Source: Meandrina meandrites (taxonomy: Eukaryota > Cnidaria > Anthozoa > Scleractinia > Meandrinidae). From it: DNA of 64,000 nucleotides. Position numbers and translations under genes: made by a program. Positions 13,225 through 25,326 of this stretch are shown piece after piece (positions within the stretch are counted from its first letter, which is position 1; the number at the start of each line of letters is the position of its first letter). Below the pieces are notes generated by a model. The model saw only the letters and a program-made list of their open reading frames with translations. It made no database searches and was not told the DNA's origin. The stretch spans positions 17,214,996 through 17,278,995 of the forward strand of contig OY855904.1 in NCBI GenBank assembly GCA_963693305.1. Direction: 5' to 3'.

Positions 13225-13845
13225 AACAGGCACCGACAGGTCTACTAATGGAAGGAGATCATCTTCACAATCATCTTCAGGGACCCCACAGTGATAAAAA
13301 ATGCGAGATTAAATTACAGAAATATCATGTAAATTTATTGCAACTTGCAAATGAACGCACAGAATTTGTTATCTTTACACTTATCTTGACAATGGCGTCA
13401 TGAAGACTCCGAAACGTAGGTTCATATAGGTTCATATGTAGTTTTTACTTGTTTGTATACATTCTGTATCAAATTTGTTAGGCTTATCATAATGTAGAGT
13501 TAAATACTGTATGTTAAAGGACAAACCCAAGTTTATCTATTTTTCTGATAATCAGCAGCTACATCTCCTTCATTGAAATTAAGAACCTAATTAAGAACCT
13601 TCTTAGCCTAAATTGCCAATAACTACCCCAAAATACAAGAACTTATTTTGCCAGACTTAAAAAAATGTAGGCTCTTACATGCGGGTTTTTACTGTAAATG
13701 ATGATGAACTGTTCTTTTCAGCCACGCTCAGTCTGAACCTATGGGGCACCCAGTCCTTCTCCTTTTGGTAGCAACTGGAGATTAATATTTGGCACTTCAA
13801 ACGGGTCGAACTTAGACTTATAATCTCACAGTCTGGTCCAAAACA

Positions 13846-14165
13846 CAGTGGAAACCTATTCTACGGACACCCTAATATTACGGACAGTTTCGTTTGTCCA
13901 AGTCTCCTTCGCAGCCGTTGTTTGGGAGCGTTGCGTGACGAACCCAAACAACGGCTGCGAAGGAGACTACGTTTGTCCTCACGAAAAGCTATATTTTCTC
14001 TAAAGTTAACCCGCTTGTTACCGACTCTGTGTCCTGAATGACAATCTCTTATACATCGTCAACCCCGCTTTACGGACACTGTGTATTGTCACTCTCGCGA
14101 TGTGATATATTAATTCGAGACATTGTACCCTGGTCAAATAATGACAAATTTCGAGAAACGGAACG
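13846..14165. mobile_element. Truncated pogo/Tigger-like element
   Basis: It starts CAGTGGAAACC and follows the order of the 37118-37968 element: TTACGGACAGTTTCGTT, CTTATACATCGTCAACCCCGC, then ACCCTGGTCAAATAATGAC. The 3' half with its inverted terminus is missing. A 70-bp MITE is inserted inside it. Confidence 0.6.
13900..13969. mobile_element. 70-bp MITE nested in the pogo-like fragment
   Basis: Twenty-six-base perfect arms (starting AGTCTCCTTCGCAGCC and ending GGCTGCGAAGGAGACT) surround a 16-base loop. The insertion duplicated the nine bases CGTTTGTCC (13891-13899 and 13970-13978). It is therefore younger than its host element. Confidence 0.8.
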
Positions 14166-14872
14166 GTGAAGGGATCTGCAGTGAGTCACTTTAACAAACT
14201 ACGTGCGTGATGCTAAATACGATTTTAGCCGAGTAATTACCGTTCCATCTCGATTCCAAAGGAAGTAGATAGCCTTTATCGCTCTAATAACCTAGTGCCC
14301 AACGCGACAGGTAAGTCAAGTAGAAGTAGAATAACGGAGTAATTGTTGTCGCAAGCAGTCATTGTGAACTCTTAAAAGGGCTGTTTTAGTGCTGTGAAAT
14401 GCTTAACAAGCGGATTGAAACGAGAAATGTCTGATCAAATCACCCTATCAATTCTTCGAGCGATTAGCTACTCTCCCCCTCCCGGTGGGTGATGGAAGAT
14501 GGAGACAACAAAAAAATACAATAGCCGGAGAAATCGTGTTTCTTTTGAATTTAAAACGCAGCAATCCTTTTACCCTAAAAACTTGCAACCCGGAATCATT
14601 TTTCAGTCGAGCACTGTCATGACGCTCTCAGAAGGGAGCAGTAAAACTGATTAAGGCTGCCAGATTGGGGGAAACGAGGAAAAACCGGGTTAAAATTATA
14701 TGTACACATCCGAGTAAAGACGTCTAAATAGTCTTAGTAGTAGTATATTCATGGACATGGATGATCAAGATATTTTCGCCGTTGTGCGACGAAACACAAT
14801 ATTGAGATCACAGTCTATCATTTTGTTGTAATATAGAAACAAAAACGTACACTGAGAAAGACTGCTAGTATT

Positions 14873-14894
14873 TCTCTCTCTCTCTCTCTCTCTG
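14873..14894. repeat. CT microsatellite
   Basis: A pure run of about ten CT dinucleotides lies in the 3' flank of NLR copy 1. Confidence 0.8.
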
Positions 14895-15217
14895 AAATAT
14901 TCGGGGAAAATCTGATTTACAGAAAAGTTCACACTTACGTCCAAACATTTTTGAATCCAAAATGAAATTTACAGAAATTTGCTTACATTAGAGCGCTGTG
15001 TACGGTTAATAACCTCATTTTACTCAGATAAAAAATAATAATCTAAGTACTAAGTACTTATTTACCTTCATTGGTTGAGTATTTAAGAAAAGAAACACGG
15101 TTAAGCTCTTAAAACTAAAAACTTGTCGGAAACGACCACAAGATTCAGAACTTGCGATCGCTTTACGAAGGTGCATTAGTTCTAAGACCTTACATTAGTT
15201 AAACGTGCTTTACAAAG

Positions 15218-18213
15218 TCAGTGCCGCGCCAGGTCACTATACTCCAGGGTGCAAATAGACTGGTCAACCTGTCTAAGGCTCGCTGCTCCGAACTCACCAA
15301 TTGGATTAGAGCTCAAGTTTAGAAAGGTCAAAGTATTATTATACTCAAGAGTCTCCGCAAATTCCATGGCTCCTAAATCACTGATTTCGTTAATTCTCAG
15401 ATCCAAATGTGTCAAAGTTTGATTTGTTCGTAGTGCCTTTGCAAGGGCTGCTGTACCTGAACATTCAATCTTGTTGCCACTCAAATCTAAGCGTTCAAGA
15501 GTATGATTATACTGGAGAGCATCTGCGAGGGCTGTTGCACCTGAAGAGCTAATCTCGTTCAAACTGAGATCTAAACGGATCAGCTGAGTGTCATAAGTAC
15601 CATGGAGTGCCTTCACAAGAGCATAATGCAATTCAACTGCTCCTGAATCGTACACAGAACGTTGTTGCATTGAATTCAACTGTGTGAAAGTACGTCGTGA
15701 TTGTAGCGCTTGTGCAAGGGCTACCGCTCCGCGATCGCCAATCTTATTGCTATTTAGATATAAATGAGTCAGATTGCGGTTCGATTGTAGAGCTTCTCCA
15801 ATTGCTGCTGCTCCCGAGTCACCAATCTCGTTTTCCTGAAGATCTAAATACGTTAACGTGCAATTAGTTCGAAGAGCTCTTGCGAGTGCTAATGCCCCTG
15901 ACTCACCAATCAATTCAAGTGGAGCATCATGATTACAGTCTTCGAAAAGCCACGTTCTCTCATCACCGCAGTATAGTGGCTGGTGTAGATCCAAATAGGT
16001 TAGGGTAACGTTAGAATCCAAACCTGGACCCTGTTCTAGACCTTTAGCAAGCGCAATGACTCCTCGATTACTGATCCAGTTGTTATTAAGATCCAAATGC
16101 AATAGTCCGCAGTTGAACTGAAGACCTGTTACAATAGCTTCTGCTCCAAAATCAGTGATCCAATTCTCGGGTAGACTTAAATGTGTTAAAGTGCAATTCA
16201 ATGAAAGAGCCCCTGCAAGTGCTGTCGCTCCAAGATCAAGGATCATGGCAGATCCCAGATTCAAATGTGTCAAAGTACGGTTCACTCGAAGAACTTCCGC
16301 GAGTGCTATAGCTCCTGCATCAAAGCACCAATTAGCATGTAGAGCTAAATGTGTTAAAGTGCGATTTGAATGAAGATACTGTGCGAGTGCTATGGTTCCG
16401 GAAACCTGCATACATCCAATCTCCAAACAGGCGCGTTCCACCTCACGACGATCGCCGATTATAACTCCTAAAAAATTATAAATAACATTTCCGCACAAAT
16501 CTAAATGCACCAGCTTATGATCAGACTGAAGCACAACCCGAAGTGTTGCTAATCCTAACTCGTCGAAGTCGCCATCCAATCTGAAATGTGTCAGCGCGCA
16601 GTTGTCTTTTAAATATTCATTCATAACGAGAGAACCGCGTAAATTTTTACCAATTTCAAATTTATACACTGGAAAGCATCGTGCCAGTGTAAGTACCATT
16701 TTCTTCTGGTAATCCTTTAATTCGTTCTCACCAACTTCACACTCGGCAATAAGATTAAGTGTTTTGGTCAAAACATTTATCAGGGCTTTTTCTTCTTTAC
16801 TCGTGTTTCTTACATCTTTAAAAACCCAGTCGTACGAGGTATCTTCACAAATGCGGATTAAATTTTTGTCGGAGTTGGTTTCTGTTAACTTCTCAGGTCC
16901 CCTGTGGTATAAGCAAGCACAAAGACGCGACAAGAGATAAATCGCGTCATCATGACTTCTACTCACTACCATTGTGAAGAGAAATTCCCACACCTGCCAG
17001 TACTTGTCAACAGGACTGAGCTGAGCAAGCAAGGTGTCTCTTCCAGGTTTGTCACCATTAAACAGCGCATGGGCCAAGTGGAACGCCGCAAAATATTCCT
17101 GAAAGGTCTTGTGCGTAAATGCGTAGCAAGGCGTTGGTCTGATTTTGCTTACACTAGCTACTCGGGAAAGAAAACACAATTGCAGGAAATCAGTCGAGTG
17201 TAAATTCATCTCGTCTTCATTGAAATACATTCGATTCTCTTTAAGAGCTTTAAGTGCCATTTTCCCCAACTGATTCAGTTGATCTGTACACGTCTCAATG
17301 GGATCCAAAGGAACTCTCTTGTTTTTCTTCGCAAAATCTCTCCTCAAAGCACACGAAACGAGTTCGTGATACAACTTGGTTCTGTTTGAAGGAAATGTCC
17401 CTCGTGTATCTTCACAAACAAGACATAATAGAGCTGTGTTCAATGGATTAGCAGACAATTCCCTGAGATGACTGTCACCGTTTAATTTTTCTATTACCTT
17501 GTTAGCAAGGCTCGAATCCTCGTGATTTCTGAAGTACTTTGTAATGTAACTGTCGGCATCTTCATCGGTGTAACCAACAATATCAATAAGTGTGTCACAG
17601 TATCGTCGCACTTCAATTCCTGTCTCGTTTCGAGCTGTTAACATCAGATAGGTATTGGAAAACACTTTCCCTTTAATCAAAGGTAAGAAACCCTGGAAAA
17701 GATCTGTACGCAATTCATCCAATCCATCGAGAACCAATAAGATCCCAGACTGATTACAGCGAATGAACTGGAAGAAGTTTTCCTTTTCCTTCTTGTCTGC
17801 ATCTTGTGGTAGGAGTTGGTCATCAATAGCTTCCTTGATATTTGCAGTCTTCATGTCACGGCACTTCAGCAGAAGCAGCATCTCCACTTTAGGAAAAGAG
17901 CTTTCAGGAGAAATTCCTCCCACGGACCAATCATATGCAAGCTTCTGACAATAGGTGGTTTTACCCATCCCAGGCTGCCCCTCAATCAGAACCACTCTTG
18001 GTTTGTCACATTCTTCGTGCGGTTTAAATACGTCAGTCATATTGACCTTGACATCTGTTAGCCTTGCTCGTTCTTTTTTCTTGCTGATCATCTTCAATCT
18101 TGTAAAAATGTTGGTCAGCTCCAACTGTAGCTCATTCTCGCACCATGGGAAGGGACACAGAACAGCACCTTTGTAGTCCCGTCTGATTAGCTCTACAAGT
18201 TTCTCTGGAAAGG
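15218..18213 (-). CDS. NLR copy 1, NACHT-LRR exon
   Basis: One uninterrupted 2996-nt exon begins at acceptor TTTTTCTAG with two bases completing an alanine codon, then FPEKLVELIRRDYKG. The open frame extends beyond the acceptor to a GTG at 18391, but that part is intron. It carries an acidic/basic lead-in, NACHT ATPase, a winged-helix-like region, and LRRs with the repeated pattern ALAxAL...NxTLTHLDL. It ends with TGA at 15218. Confidence 0.9.
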
Positions 18214-21200
18214 CTAGAAAAATAAATGACTGTGTCAAAAAACTTGAATCCAGCTTTTGTAATAAGCAAAAATAAACCTGTAACGTATGCCAAATCATTA
18301 GATTTGTCAAAGCAAAACCTCCCCAAGTAGTAATGTAAAATGTGAGTGTAATAGACCAAAACAGATTTTTTTTCCCAGTAGCTTGAATCACTGAGTGATT
18401 TCCAGTTTTCTTACATTTCTACCAACGGTTAACACATACCACCACACGTTCACGCATAGTCGCTTATCCACAAAACTAATCCTTGCAATATGCAGGAAAT
18501 TCTCTACATTTGAACTTGTTTATATATGGCCTAGCATCCAAAGCTCCATGGTCTATAGCTAGTTGTCGCACTCTAAGGAATGTAACTGAAGATGCTTCAG
18601 GGATAAAAAATCAAAGAATTCTAGGAAAAGTAGACTAAGAGCCAACTTGAATATGTTGTACTGCTCTTTGGGCATTTCACTACATTTATAGTGAATAATC
18701 ATGACAAACGTACCAGCTGGAATAGGATTGTCTTGGCACATGGATACACTGGGTTCCTTTGATAACGTTAAATCTTCCACTTGTTCTGTTGAGAGGAAAC
18801 CCAGATAAAAGAGAAAAAATATTTGTGCACAACATTTTAGTAAGGTAAATTTCATGGGACTATGATAACGTCTAATTTATAAGCCATCTTAATCAAATCT
18901 GCCTAAATTATAAGAAATGAATACAGATGTCTGTAACTGAAAGAAAGTAGTCTCAAATCAGTCAAATGCTGCAAACAATGCATAAGAATTGATACTATCA
19001 CGAAACGAAATAATATAACAAAGTGAAGAGAACCTGACCTATTTATCAGTTGTAATAATTGTACATGCAAGTAAAATGTTCTTGTTTGATTTCTTTAATC
19101 ACCTTGAAGGTGATGAACCTTGTCTTCAACAAGCATAGTGCGACTCTCTGTACTCTGCTGACTGCTCTCAAACCTTTCCATCCTCTGCTTTACAGTCCCT
19201 ACAACACACATAAAAGTTACAATGAAACCTGATAGTTAAGTGCAGAATTGTAACAAAGCGGGAAAGCTATCAAACAATACTGCTCTATTTTTTAACTACA
19301 ATATACAGACACTTACTTCAAATACAACTATTGCTGACATAAGGTAAAAACACACTAATGACGTCTAAAATACCATTCCATCATTAATATTGTCTAAGTG
19401 TGTTTGTTGGGGCTTGAATTAATAAATATATTACTGTGTTCACCACTGCAAGCATCCCTTTCATCAGCTTTTCAGCAGTTAAAGTTTTTTTCTTGTTTTA
19501 CAAAACTACATTAAAATTAAATTATTACCTTCAAAATCCTCTATCCTGTCTTCAAGTATCCCAGTACGATGTCCTAAGTTCTGCTGACCAATTTCCACTC
19601 TTTGCATCCTCCGTTCTATTTCTTCCAGAGTTGTTGCAACATTTTGCAGCTCATGTTGGACTTTTCTCTTCTCTTCCTCAAATTCTACAGACATGTTGTT
19701 CACAGCATCTTGTAGTGACTTACATTCTTGTTGAACCAGTTGCAACAGTGCTGGGTCTACAGGGGAATTCATGCACAGATGTGTTCCTGTAAACAAAGCA
19801 ATAAGGAAGTTATCAGTGACTGCATCACTTCCTGTTATGTAGCAATTTGGTGAGATGACTTTCTACTGAAGGTGTTAGACACAACCACACCATAAGTTTT
19901 ACCTGCCCAGAGGCTAGGGGAATTAAAATGTTTAGATATGATGTCTTCCAAGAGGTCTTTTGTGAGATTTAAGGCTCATATTAACATCTTTTCTTATGTT
20001 TGATGATAGGTATATTTTGGGGGTATGGTACCTTTGCAGCCTGATGAAGTTTTCTTGTTTGCAAAATTATGGTGTCAAAGTATATATTATGAGCTAAATG
20101 ACTGCCCCATACAATTCCTAATACCATCAATGTGTTTGGAGGGGAGGGTGAGAAGTGGCATGTGCAGAGATGGAGGGTGGGGCTAGGAGGGGAGGGTGGG
20201 GAGTGTAGATGAAGATAGTGTGAAAGGTTGTGGAGAGGGTAAGGGGGCAGCTGGTATAATATTTAGTCCACAATCCTTGTTTAGAAATAATAATGTGCAT
20301 ATGAATTTGAAAATGAATAAGTTTACTGTGAAACTCAGAAAACCGTGAACACCAGAAATATTAATGGAATGTTATTGTGTGGCAAGGAAAAGCCAATCAG
20401 GCGTGAGAAAACTAAACCGCAAACAGCAACGGTTATTAGTTTGTGGTTTTGAGGTTTGCTTGAGTGTTCCAGAATTTCATTGTGATTGGTCACTACACAA
20501 TCAACATTCCTGAAATATTTCAGATGTTCACGGTATTCTGAATTTGACAGTAAATGCACAAACCCACCAGCTCTGCTAATTCATTTGTCCATTCGCTGAC
20601 AGTGTATAAAGTGTGTACAATTTGATTTGTTATTTTGTTAATTATTAGCTTGGTAAAATTACATTTCTCATGTGCATTTTTTTTAAACTTGGATTGTATA
20701 TATGTTGTGGTTTAAATTTATTTTTGGTTTTTAAATTTTTCAAACCAGTTTGATTTCTATTTCCCTTTGTTTCAAAATTTCGGGATAATATTATGATACA
20801 ATGAAAAAAAAAAAAATCAAACTGATTTGAAAAATTTTAAACCAATGATTAGCTGAAACCACAACATACACCTAATTGAAGAAACGTTGACCCATGAAAG
20901 GAGTAACCCATGAACCATACGAAGCTACGGTATTCTGGGCTGACAACATTTACTATTATTTAATATTTCTTTTATTGATAATAAAGATATTTTTTTCTTT
21001 GAGAGCCTAAAGAGCATGATTTATGCAACTTGTCTTAACCCTATTCAGAAGGATATATAGTATGTCCAAAAATCTATCTTTTTATATACATCACATGGGA
21101 TCATGATGTCACATCACGTGACAATTACATCATGATGCCAAAACAGCCGCCATCTTGGATCCGCCACATTGGATTTCAAATTGTTTCCAAAACGTCAGAA

Positions 21201-22350
21201 AACCGCCCAAAATTACTGAAAAATACTCAAAATCTATAAAACAGTGCAAAAAAAAAAACTTAGAAGAGGCCAAAATAATTGAATTAAATGGAAACACAAA
21301 AATTACAAATTTGGAAAAACATGTCTGTCAAAATGACATTGCCATGGTAGACGCAACAACCTATCCTACCAATTTATTCCAAGATAAATTTTAGATAAAT
21401 TCGCAAAGTTTGGCAGCGTCTGGTTGAATCTTGAAAAAGTTATAAACATTCAAAGTCACCACGGCACTTTCTGCCCCCCCCCGGGCTGGATAGGGTTAAT
21501 ATAATGTTTATTTTGTCAAACGGACAATTGCCTTTTCAGATTTCCCAGTAAACATTTGAGTTACATCGTTCTGCATTTTCATGGGTCAACGATTCTTCAA
21601 TCAGGTGAAAACATTACCTTTAGTTTCCCAGTCTCTAAGTTCTCCAAGAAGTTTTCCTTCATCTGCAACTGGTAGTGCCATGACTCTCACTAGGTGTTCC
21701 AGCTCAATAAAACTTTGTTGAAACTTTGCTTCATCCCATTTACTGAAGACACAGTGAGCCCAGTCATTCCTTCCAATTCTGACGTCACCTGCAGCAGTTT
21801 GTACAGCAGCAGAGAATACAGGCACCCCACCAAGCAATGATAACACAGCTGACGCATCACAGTGTTCATCAAAGGCATTGAACTTGGCCATGTAGTTCTC
21901 CACATACAGTCTGGCAAAGTCAACATGGGATGTCACTCGACAGTCAAACAGAGAATAATTGAATCTTCCACCAGCAAGTCTGGGATGAACATCATTTCCA
22001 TTGATGTTCTCATACTTCAACACTTTTCTGGCTGGCCACCGTTGAAGACGCCCAGATGTGCTCTGTCCATGAATATTGTGGCTGGTCTTGAGGTTGTTGT
22101 ATTCGGTTTGGATGCCTTGCTCCACAAATGGACGTATCTGTGGTACAAGGATCTTGTTGAGTGCTATCCCAGCCACAAGCCATCGCTTCTGGCTTTCTGT
22201 CACACCAAGATGGCTTGACCTGAAAAGGAGTAAATTATGTGACGAGGTTACAATTCACCAAAAGGTGATAGTTACTGATCAGTCCCGTAGCTATATGCAC
22301 TAAATATTAACTACAAATTGAACTTACCCAGAGGCAGCTGCAGTTGCCAT
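15218..22350 (-). CDS. NLR copy 1: HEPN(DZIP3-type)-coiled coil-NACHT-LRR receptor
   Basis: Six coding exons on the minus strand: 22328-22350, 21618-22219, 19529-19786, 19103-19198, 18714-18785 and 15218-18213. They sum to 4047 nt, 1348 residues. Start is ATG 22350 (MATAAASG). A second ATG at 22355 opens a different frame that stops soon after the first splice. Domains are a DZIP3-like HEPN (about 9-208) with R-x4-H motif RNDWAH at 158-163, coiled-coil segments (about 210-327), a linker, NACHT with Walker A GQPGMGKTT (about 429-437) and Walker B LDGLDE (about 512-517), then about fourteen 28-29-residue LRRs of ribonuclease-inhibitor type (about 950 to the end). NACHT NLRs are cytosolic sensors that oligomerise on ligand binding. 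The HEPN effector role is inferred. Introns between domain exons are all phase 1. It is complete, with no internal stop seen. Confidence 0.85.
18714..18785 (-). CDS. NLR copy 1, linker exon
   Basis: Seventy-two nucleotides (2+69+1) code for EQVEDLTLSKEPSVSMC and QDNPIPA across its junctions. The acceptor is CTCAACAG and the donor GCTG|GTACG. The copy-3 homologue (56803-56874) has the same length and phase, which is good evidence that it is real. Confidence 0.85.
19103..19198 (-). CDS. NLR copy 1, second coiled-coil exon
   Basis: Ninety-six nucleotides (2+93+1) encode TVKQRMERFESSQQSTESR... and end HHLQ. The composition and spacing are coiled-coil-like. The acceptor is TTGTAG and the donor CAAG|GTGATT. 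The same exon recurs at 39679-39750, 57360-57455 and 57813-57908. Confidence 0.85.
19529..19786 (-). CDS. NLR copy 1, first coiled-coil exon
   Basis: A 258-nt exon, phase 1 on both sides. Residues run THLCMNSPVDPALLQLVQQE and then a Glu/Lys/Arg-rich heptad-like helix containing EEEKRKVQHELQNVATTLEE. The acceptor is TTTACAG and the donor GAAG|GTAATA. It is nearly identical to 43886-44143 and 58229-58486. Confidence 0.88.
20701..20867. repeat. Intronic inverted repeat shared by the NLR copies
   Basis: TATGTTGTGGTTT at the left end is answered by AAACCACAACATA at the right, with AT-rich partly paired arms. A close copy at 63713-63881 and remnants near 45180-45268 show it predates the gene duplication. 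In copies 2 and 3 it ends only a few to about 20 bases from the HEPN-exon donor. Confidence 0.6.
20875..21601. mobile_element. TIR element inserted in NLR copy 1 intron
   Basis: The termini ATTGAAGAAACGTTGACCCA and, inverted, ATTGAAGAATCGTTGACCCA enclose 727 bp. Copies 2 and 3 lack it: there the inverted repeat runs almost directly into the HEPN exon donor. The interior carries a short frame (21155-21394) of unknown nature and a C-rich tract. No transposase is visible. Confidence 0.65.
21618..22219 (-). CDS. NLR copy 1, DZIP3-type HEPN exon
   Basis: A 602-nt exon (1+600+1) begins SSHLGVTESQKRWLVAGIAL and ends LGELRDWETKG across the donor AAAG|GTAATG. It matches the HEPN domain family first named from DZIP3/hRUL138. 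Conserved landmarks are RVTSHVDFARLY, CDASAVLSLLGGVPVFSAAV and RNDWAHCVF (R-x4-H, 21754-21771). The GTG at 22203 is not a start: the exon is entered by splicing at TTTTCAG. Confidence 0.88.
22328..22350 (-). CDS. NLR copy 1, first coding exon
   Basis: Twenty-three nucleotides encode MATAAASG with donor CTCTGG|GTAAGT. They join the HEPN exon in phase 2. The copy-2 version at 45976-46007 has three extra codons and reads MATAAASAGSG. Confidence 0.75.
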
Positions 22351-22579
22351 GCCATGAATTTTAATGTGATGATGAATTACTGGACCATCCGATTAATCAT
22401 GTACACCTACAGGTAAATAAGGAAATTATTGACAGATAAAGCAAACATCAAGATTGCTTGTGTTCAGTATTTTAATTTATTTTTGTTTTTGTTACAATAT
22501 TTTAAGGAATGTGGTAAAACTAAAACAATCACCTGGACAATCAAAACTAAAGTAAACTGATCATGTTTGCAGTAAGACA

Positions 22580-22717
22580 CTACCTCTCTGGAACCTCTAT
22601 TTTCATTCGTCCGCTGTAAACACTACCTCTATTGTTATTCAGGGCTAGGGGCATTGTTATGACCTGTTATCTATTGTTTTAAGAACCAATGAAGAAACTC
22701 GTTCCGAGAGGTAGTGG
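22580..22717. mobile_element. Small inverted-repeat element upstream of copy 1
   Basis: CACTACCTCTCTGGAAC on the left mirrors GTTCCGAGAGGTAGTG on the right. It is about 138 bp, non-coding, and just upstream of the start exon of copy 1. Confidence 0.5.
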
Positions 22718-22893
22718 GCGACCCCATGTTTGTGTGGAATCTGTTTCCAACCTAATATTTTTCGACCTGAAGATAACACAATTTTTATTGGACTTCCTTA
22801 ATTAATGAATTTGACTTTATGTAGTAAAAGTGTTATAGATCCTCAACATTGGAAACAAATTTGACCTGAAAACCAATTTAACCTACAACATAT

Positions 22894-23800
22894 CCCACCG
22901 TTACCAATTGATGAAATCGATCATGATTGGAAATGAAATTGATAAATCAATATCAATCGACAAAATTAGTGAATTGATATCGGCCAATCAATGACCAATC
23001 GAAAGGCACAAAAAAATTTTTTATTGACATCGATTGGCAATTACTTTCACAAGAGATGTTCCAAGCAATATTGAGTCATGAAGTGGCAAGTTTTCGCTGC
23101 TTTGTGCATGTCTCACTTCTCACCTCTTCGCGACTCACTTTCACTTGAGTTTAGAACCAAGAAGAAACGGAGAAAACATCTGTGGCAAGTAAATCACTCA
23201 TGCATTGTAGTTTCTTTCTGACCAAATGGCATGTTCCCAGCATGTTTGATGTGTGTTTTGTTAATTTACTCTTAATTCTCAAGTACCATGACACCCGGGC
23301 ATGATAAATAGGACCTACCATGATGGATTAAAATTGCCCAGAAGGGGAGATGGACAGGCCAAGACAGGGAAAAGACAATCCAAAAACATAAGACATTACG
23401 TAGAAAAGTGCGATCTTTATTATAAATTGTTGAATCAGGTATAGTATTCTCCTTCTTGTATTTGGAAAGAAATTTGAATCATAAAACTTCATACCAAGCT
23501 AAAGATAAAAAAATTGTTGAATCTGGCATAGTAATCTCCTTCTTGTATTTTTGAAAGCACACTGAATCATAAACATTCATACCGGGCTTAAGATAATTTA
23601 AAGAGAACAAGAAATGCATTGTGATAATTGATAACAATCGATAGCAATCGATTCCAATCAAAGCCAATCAATAAGGCCATAAAAATCTTTGTCATTGATT
23701 GGTCATTGATTATCAATATCAGTTGATTAATTGATATTGATTGCCATCAATTGATATCGATTTTAATCAATCATTGATTTCATTGATTGGTAACGTCAGG
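22894..23800. mobile_element. TIR element, 7-bp target duplication, ATTGAT-rich
   Basis: The termini CCCACCGTTACCAATTGATG and, inverted, CCTGACGTTACCAATCAATG are flanked by AACATAT on both sides (22887-22893 and 23801-23807). Subterminal DNA is packed with ATCGAT/ATTGAT/ATCAAT words. It is 907 bp with no transposase. It is the same family as 30398-31058. Confidence 0.75.
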
Positions 23801-23895
23801 AACATATACACCAAGTGGGGCAGGGGACATGATATGTTTTGATATTAACATGGAGCGGCAGAAAGTTTACAATGCTCAGAATGTACAGAATGTAA

Positions 23896-24110
23896 TGTGG
23901 AGGCAGCAAGGCCAAGTGGTTTAGGGCGCTGGTGTTGTAATCCACAGGTCCCTGGTTCAAGCCCTCCACCCTGCCACTTGCTGGATTTGTTCTCGGTCGT
24001 CCCGAGTTCAAATCCTTGGTCACGCTTTGTATATAGCCAGCTGGTCTGCCTCCTGCCAGTTGGGATTTTTAATCATGTTATCAGTGTTTCATTTAAAATA
24101 TTTGTTTCCT
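23896..24110 (+). mobile_element. tRNA-derived SINE
   Basis: The head GGCCAAGTGGTTTAGGGCGC resembles a tRNA D-arm (A box) and CTGGTTCAAGCCC resembles a T-arm (B box). The anticodon stem no longer pairs, so it is not a functional tRNA. A non-tRNA body follows. The paralogous spacer (near 47590) lacks it. Confidence 0.65.
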
Positions 24111-24266
24111 CTGTTTCAGTGGCATGCCTGCAAACTAGCTATCTCGAAGCTAAGTGCATGACCACTATAAAAACAACATTTACATTTTTACAGGTAAGTA
24201 TTCATTATATTTCAATTTTTTGTAAACATTTTTTCTTTTTTATCAGTGTGAAATAATCCCTATTAA

Positions 24267-25169
24267 GGACGGTGCCTACTTTTGTTACTGCGCACATCTT
24301 CTGCGCATCACGCAAGGCATCGATCGCATTAGACGCGCGCGCTAAGGGAATTTGCTCGCTCAAAATGACGAATTCAACTTCGCGACCAAGCGCGTGACTA
24401 AAATGCAAGAAAATTTCGGTTGCAACGAAATCCAGCTAATGGGAGTACTAAACCAGGAACAGTGAAAGAGTAACATATCAGTAAGCCCTAAACGCTTATC
24501 GATAAAAATGGCTCACATTTCAGTCTGAAACACATCGCTAATCGCTCAATCGTGATCAGCAAACTGCTAAATACATATGGCGTGGTGCACGCGTGAAAAA
24601 TTGCACGAGAAGCAAATATTTAACTCGCTAGGGAGGAGATAGGAAAAGTGTAACTGACCTCAAAAGCGATTCCATACAACTTGTATAACTTTTAGAAACG
24701 CGTGGTGACCCATACTTTTTAATTTATAAAATGGAAGTGGTAAGTCTATAGAACACGATTAATTTTTCGTTCAGTACAAAAATTGTTTAGGCTGTTTTTC
24801 TGGCCTTGCAAGAGAGAGCTGTTAGAGTCAAAAATGGCTCAAGTGCAATCGTTTTGTCAATAAAAACATGGTTCACGCAGTTTCAAAGATAGTATTTGTT
24901 AGTTATTTTTAAGATCGTTATATTAAGTGTTGATTTTGTTCATGAAAAACCAAATTCAAAGGTAATTTGTAAGGAAATTTTATTTCCTTTTACTTTTTTT
25001 GAAAATGCCACGTCAGCACTTTTTTCAAGATTTCAAACCTAATTATCTCGAAAATTTGCCTGGCTACCCCCAATTTTCTTTTTGGATTTTAATAGCCCTT
25101 GGTAACATCTACTTCCCTTGCATAGTCATCAGCCGGGCAAAAATACCTCGCTATTAGTAGGCACTGTCC
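24267..25169. mobile_element. TIR element with TTAA target duplication (piggyBac-like)
   Basis: GGACGGTGCCTAC at the left and GTAGGCACTGTCC at the right are each flanked by TTAA (24263-24266 and 25170-25173). It interrupts a segment whose intact counterpart is 48125-48180. It is 903 bp and non-autonomous. Confidence 0.75.
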
Positions 25170-25179
25170 TTAAAGCTAC

Positions 25180-25326
25180 GGCAAGATTTCCGCATAGCCC
25201 CATACATTAATTATGCATACAATTTTCTGACTGACTCGTTCTTTTCATGATTGCTGTTTGTGTATAGTGATAGTATGAAATTGCTGCATACCTAATTAAT
25301 GTATGGGGATGTGCGGAAATCTTACC
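25180..25326. mobile_element. 147-bp MITE with 9-bp target duplication
   Basis: The termini GGCAAGATTTCCGCA and, inverted, GGTAAGATTTCCGCA are flanked by TAAAGCTAC on both sides (25171-25179 and 25327-25335). Nine-base duplications are typical of Mutator-like elements. A same-length relative lies at 28550-28696. Confidence 0.8.

Larger units (their letters stand above)
11914..15217. other. Intergenic stretch between PRPF38B and NLR copy 1
   Basis: No gene is visible. It contains a hairpin at 13137-13224, a truncated pogo-like element at 13846 to about 14165 with a nested 70-bp MITE, and a CT microsatellite at 14873-14894. The last kilobase before 15218 would include the 3' untranslated region of NLR copy 1. 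Confidence 0.5.

Noticed and set aside
18214..18391. N-terminal extension of the NACHT-LRR frame to a GTG
   Set aside because: Paralogue comparison and phase place the splice acceptor at 18213; the upstream part is AT-rich intron and GTG is not an expected animal start.
23896..23972. Apparent tRNA gene
   Set aside because: A- and B-box-like parts are present but the anticodon stem does not pair and a SINE body follows.
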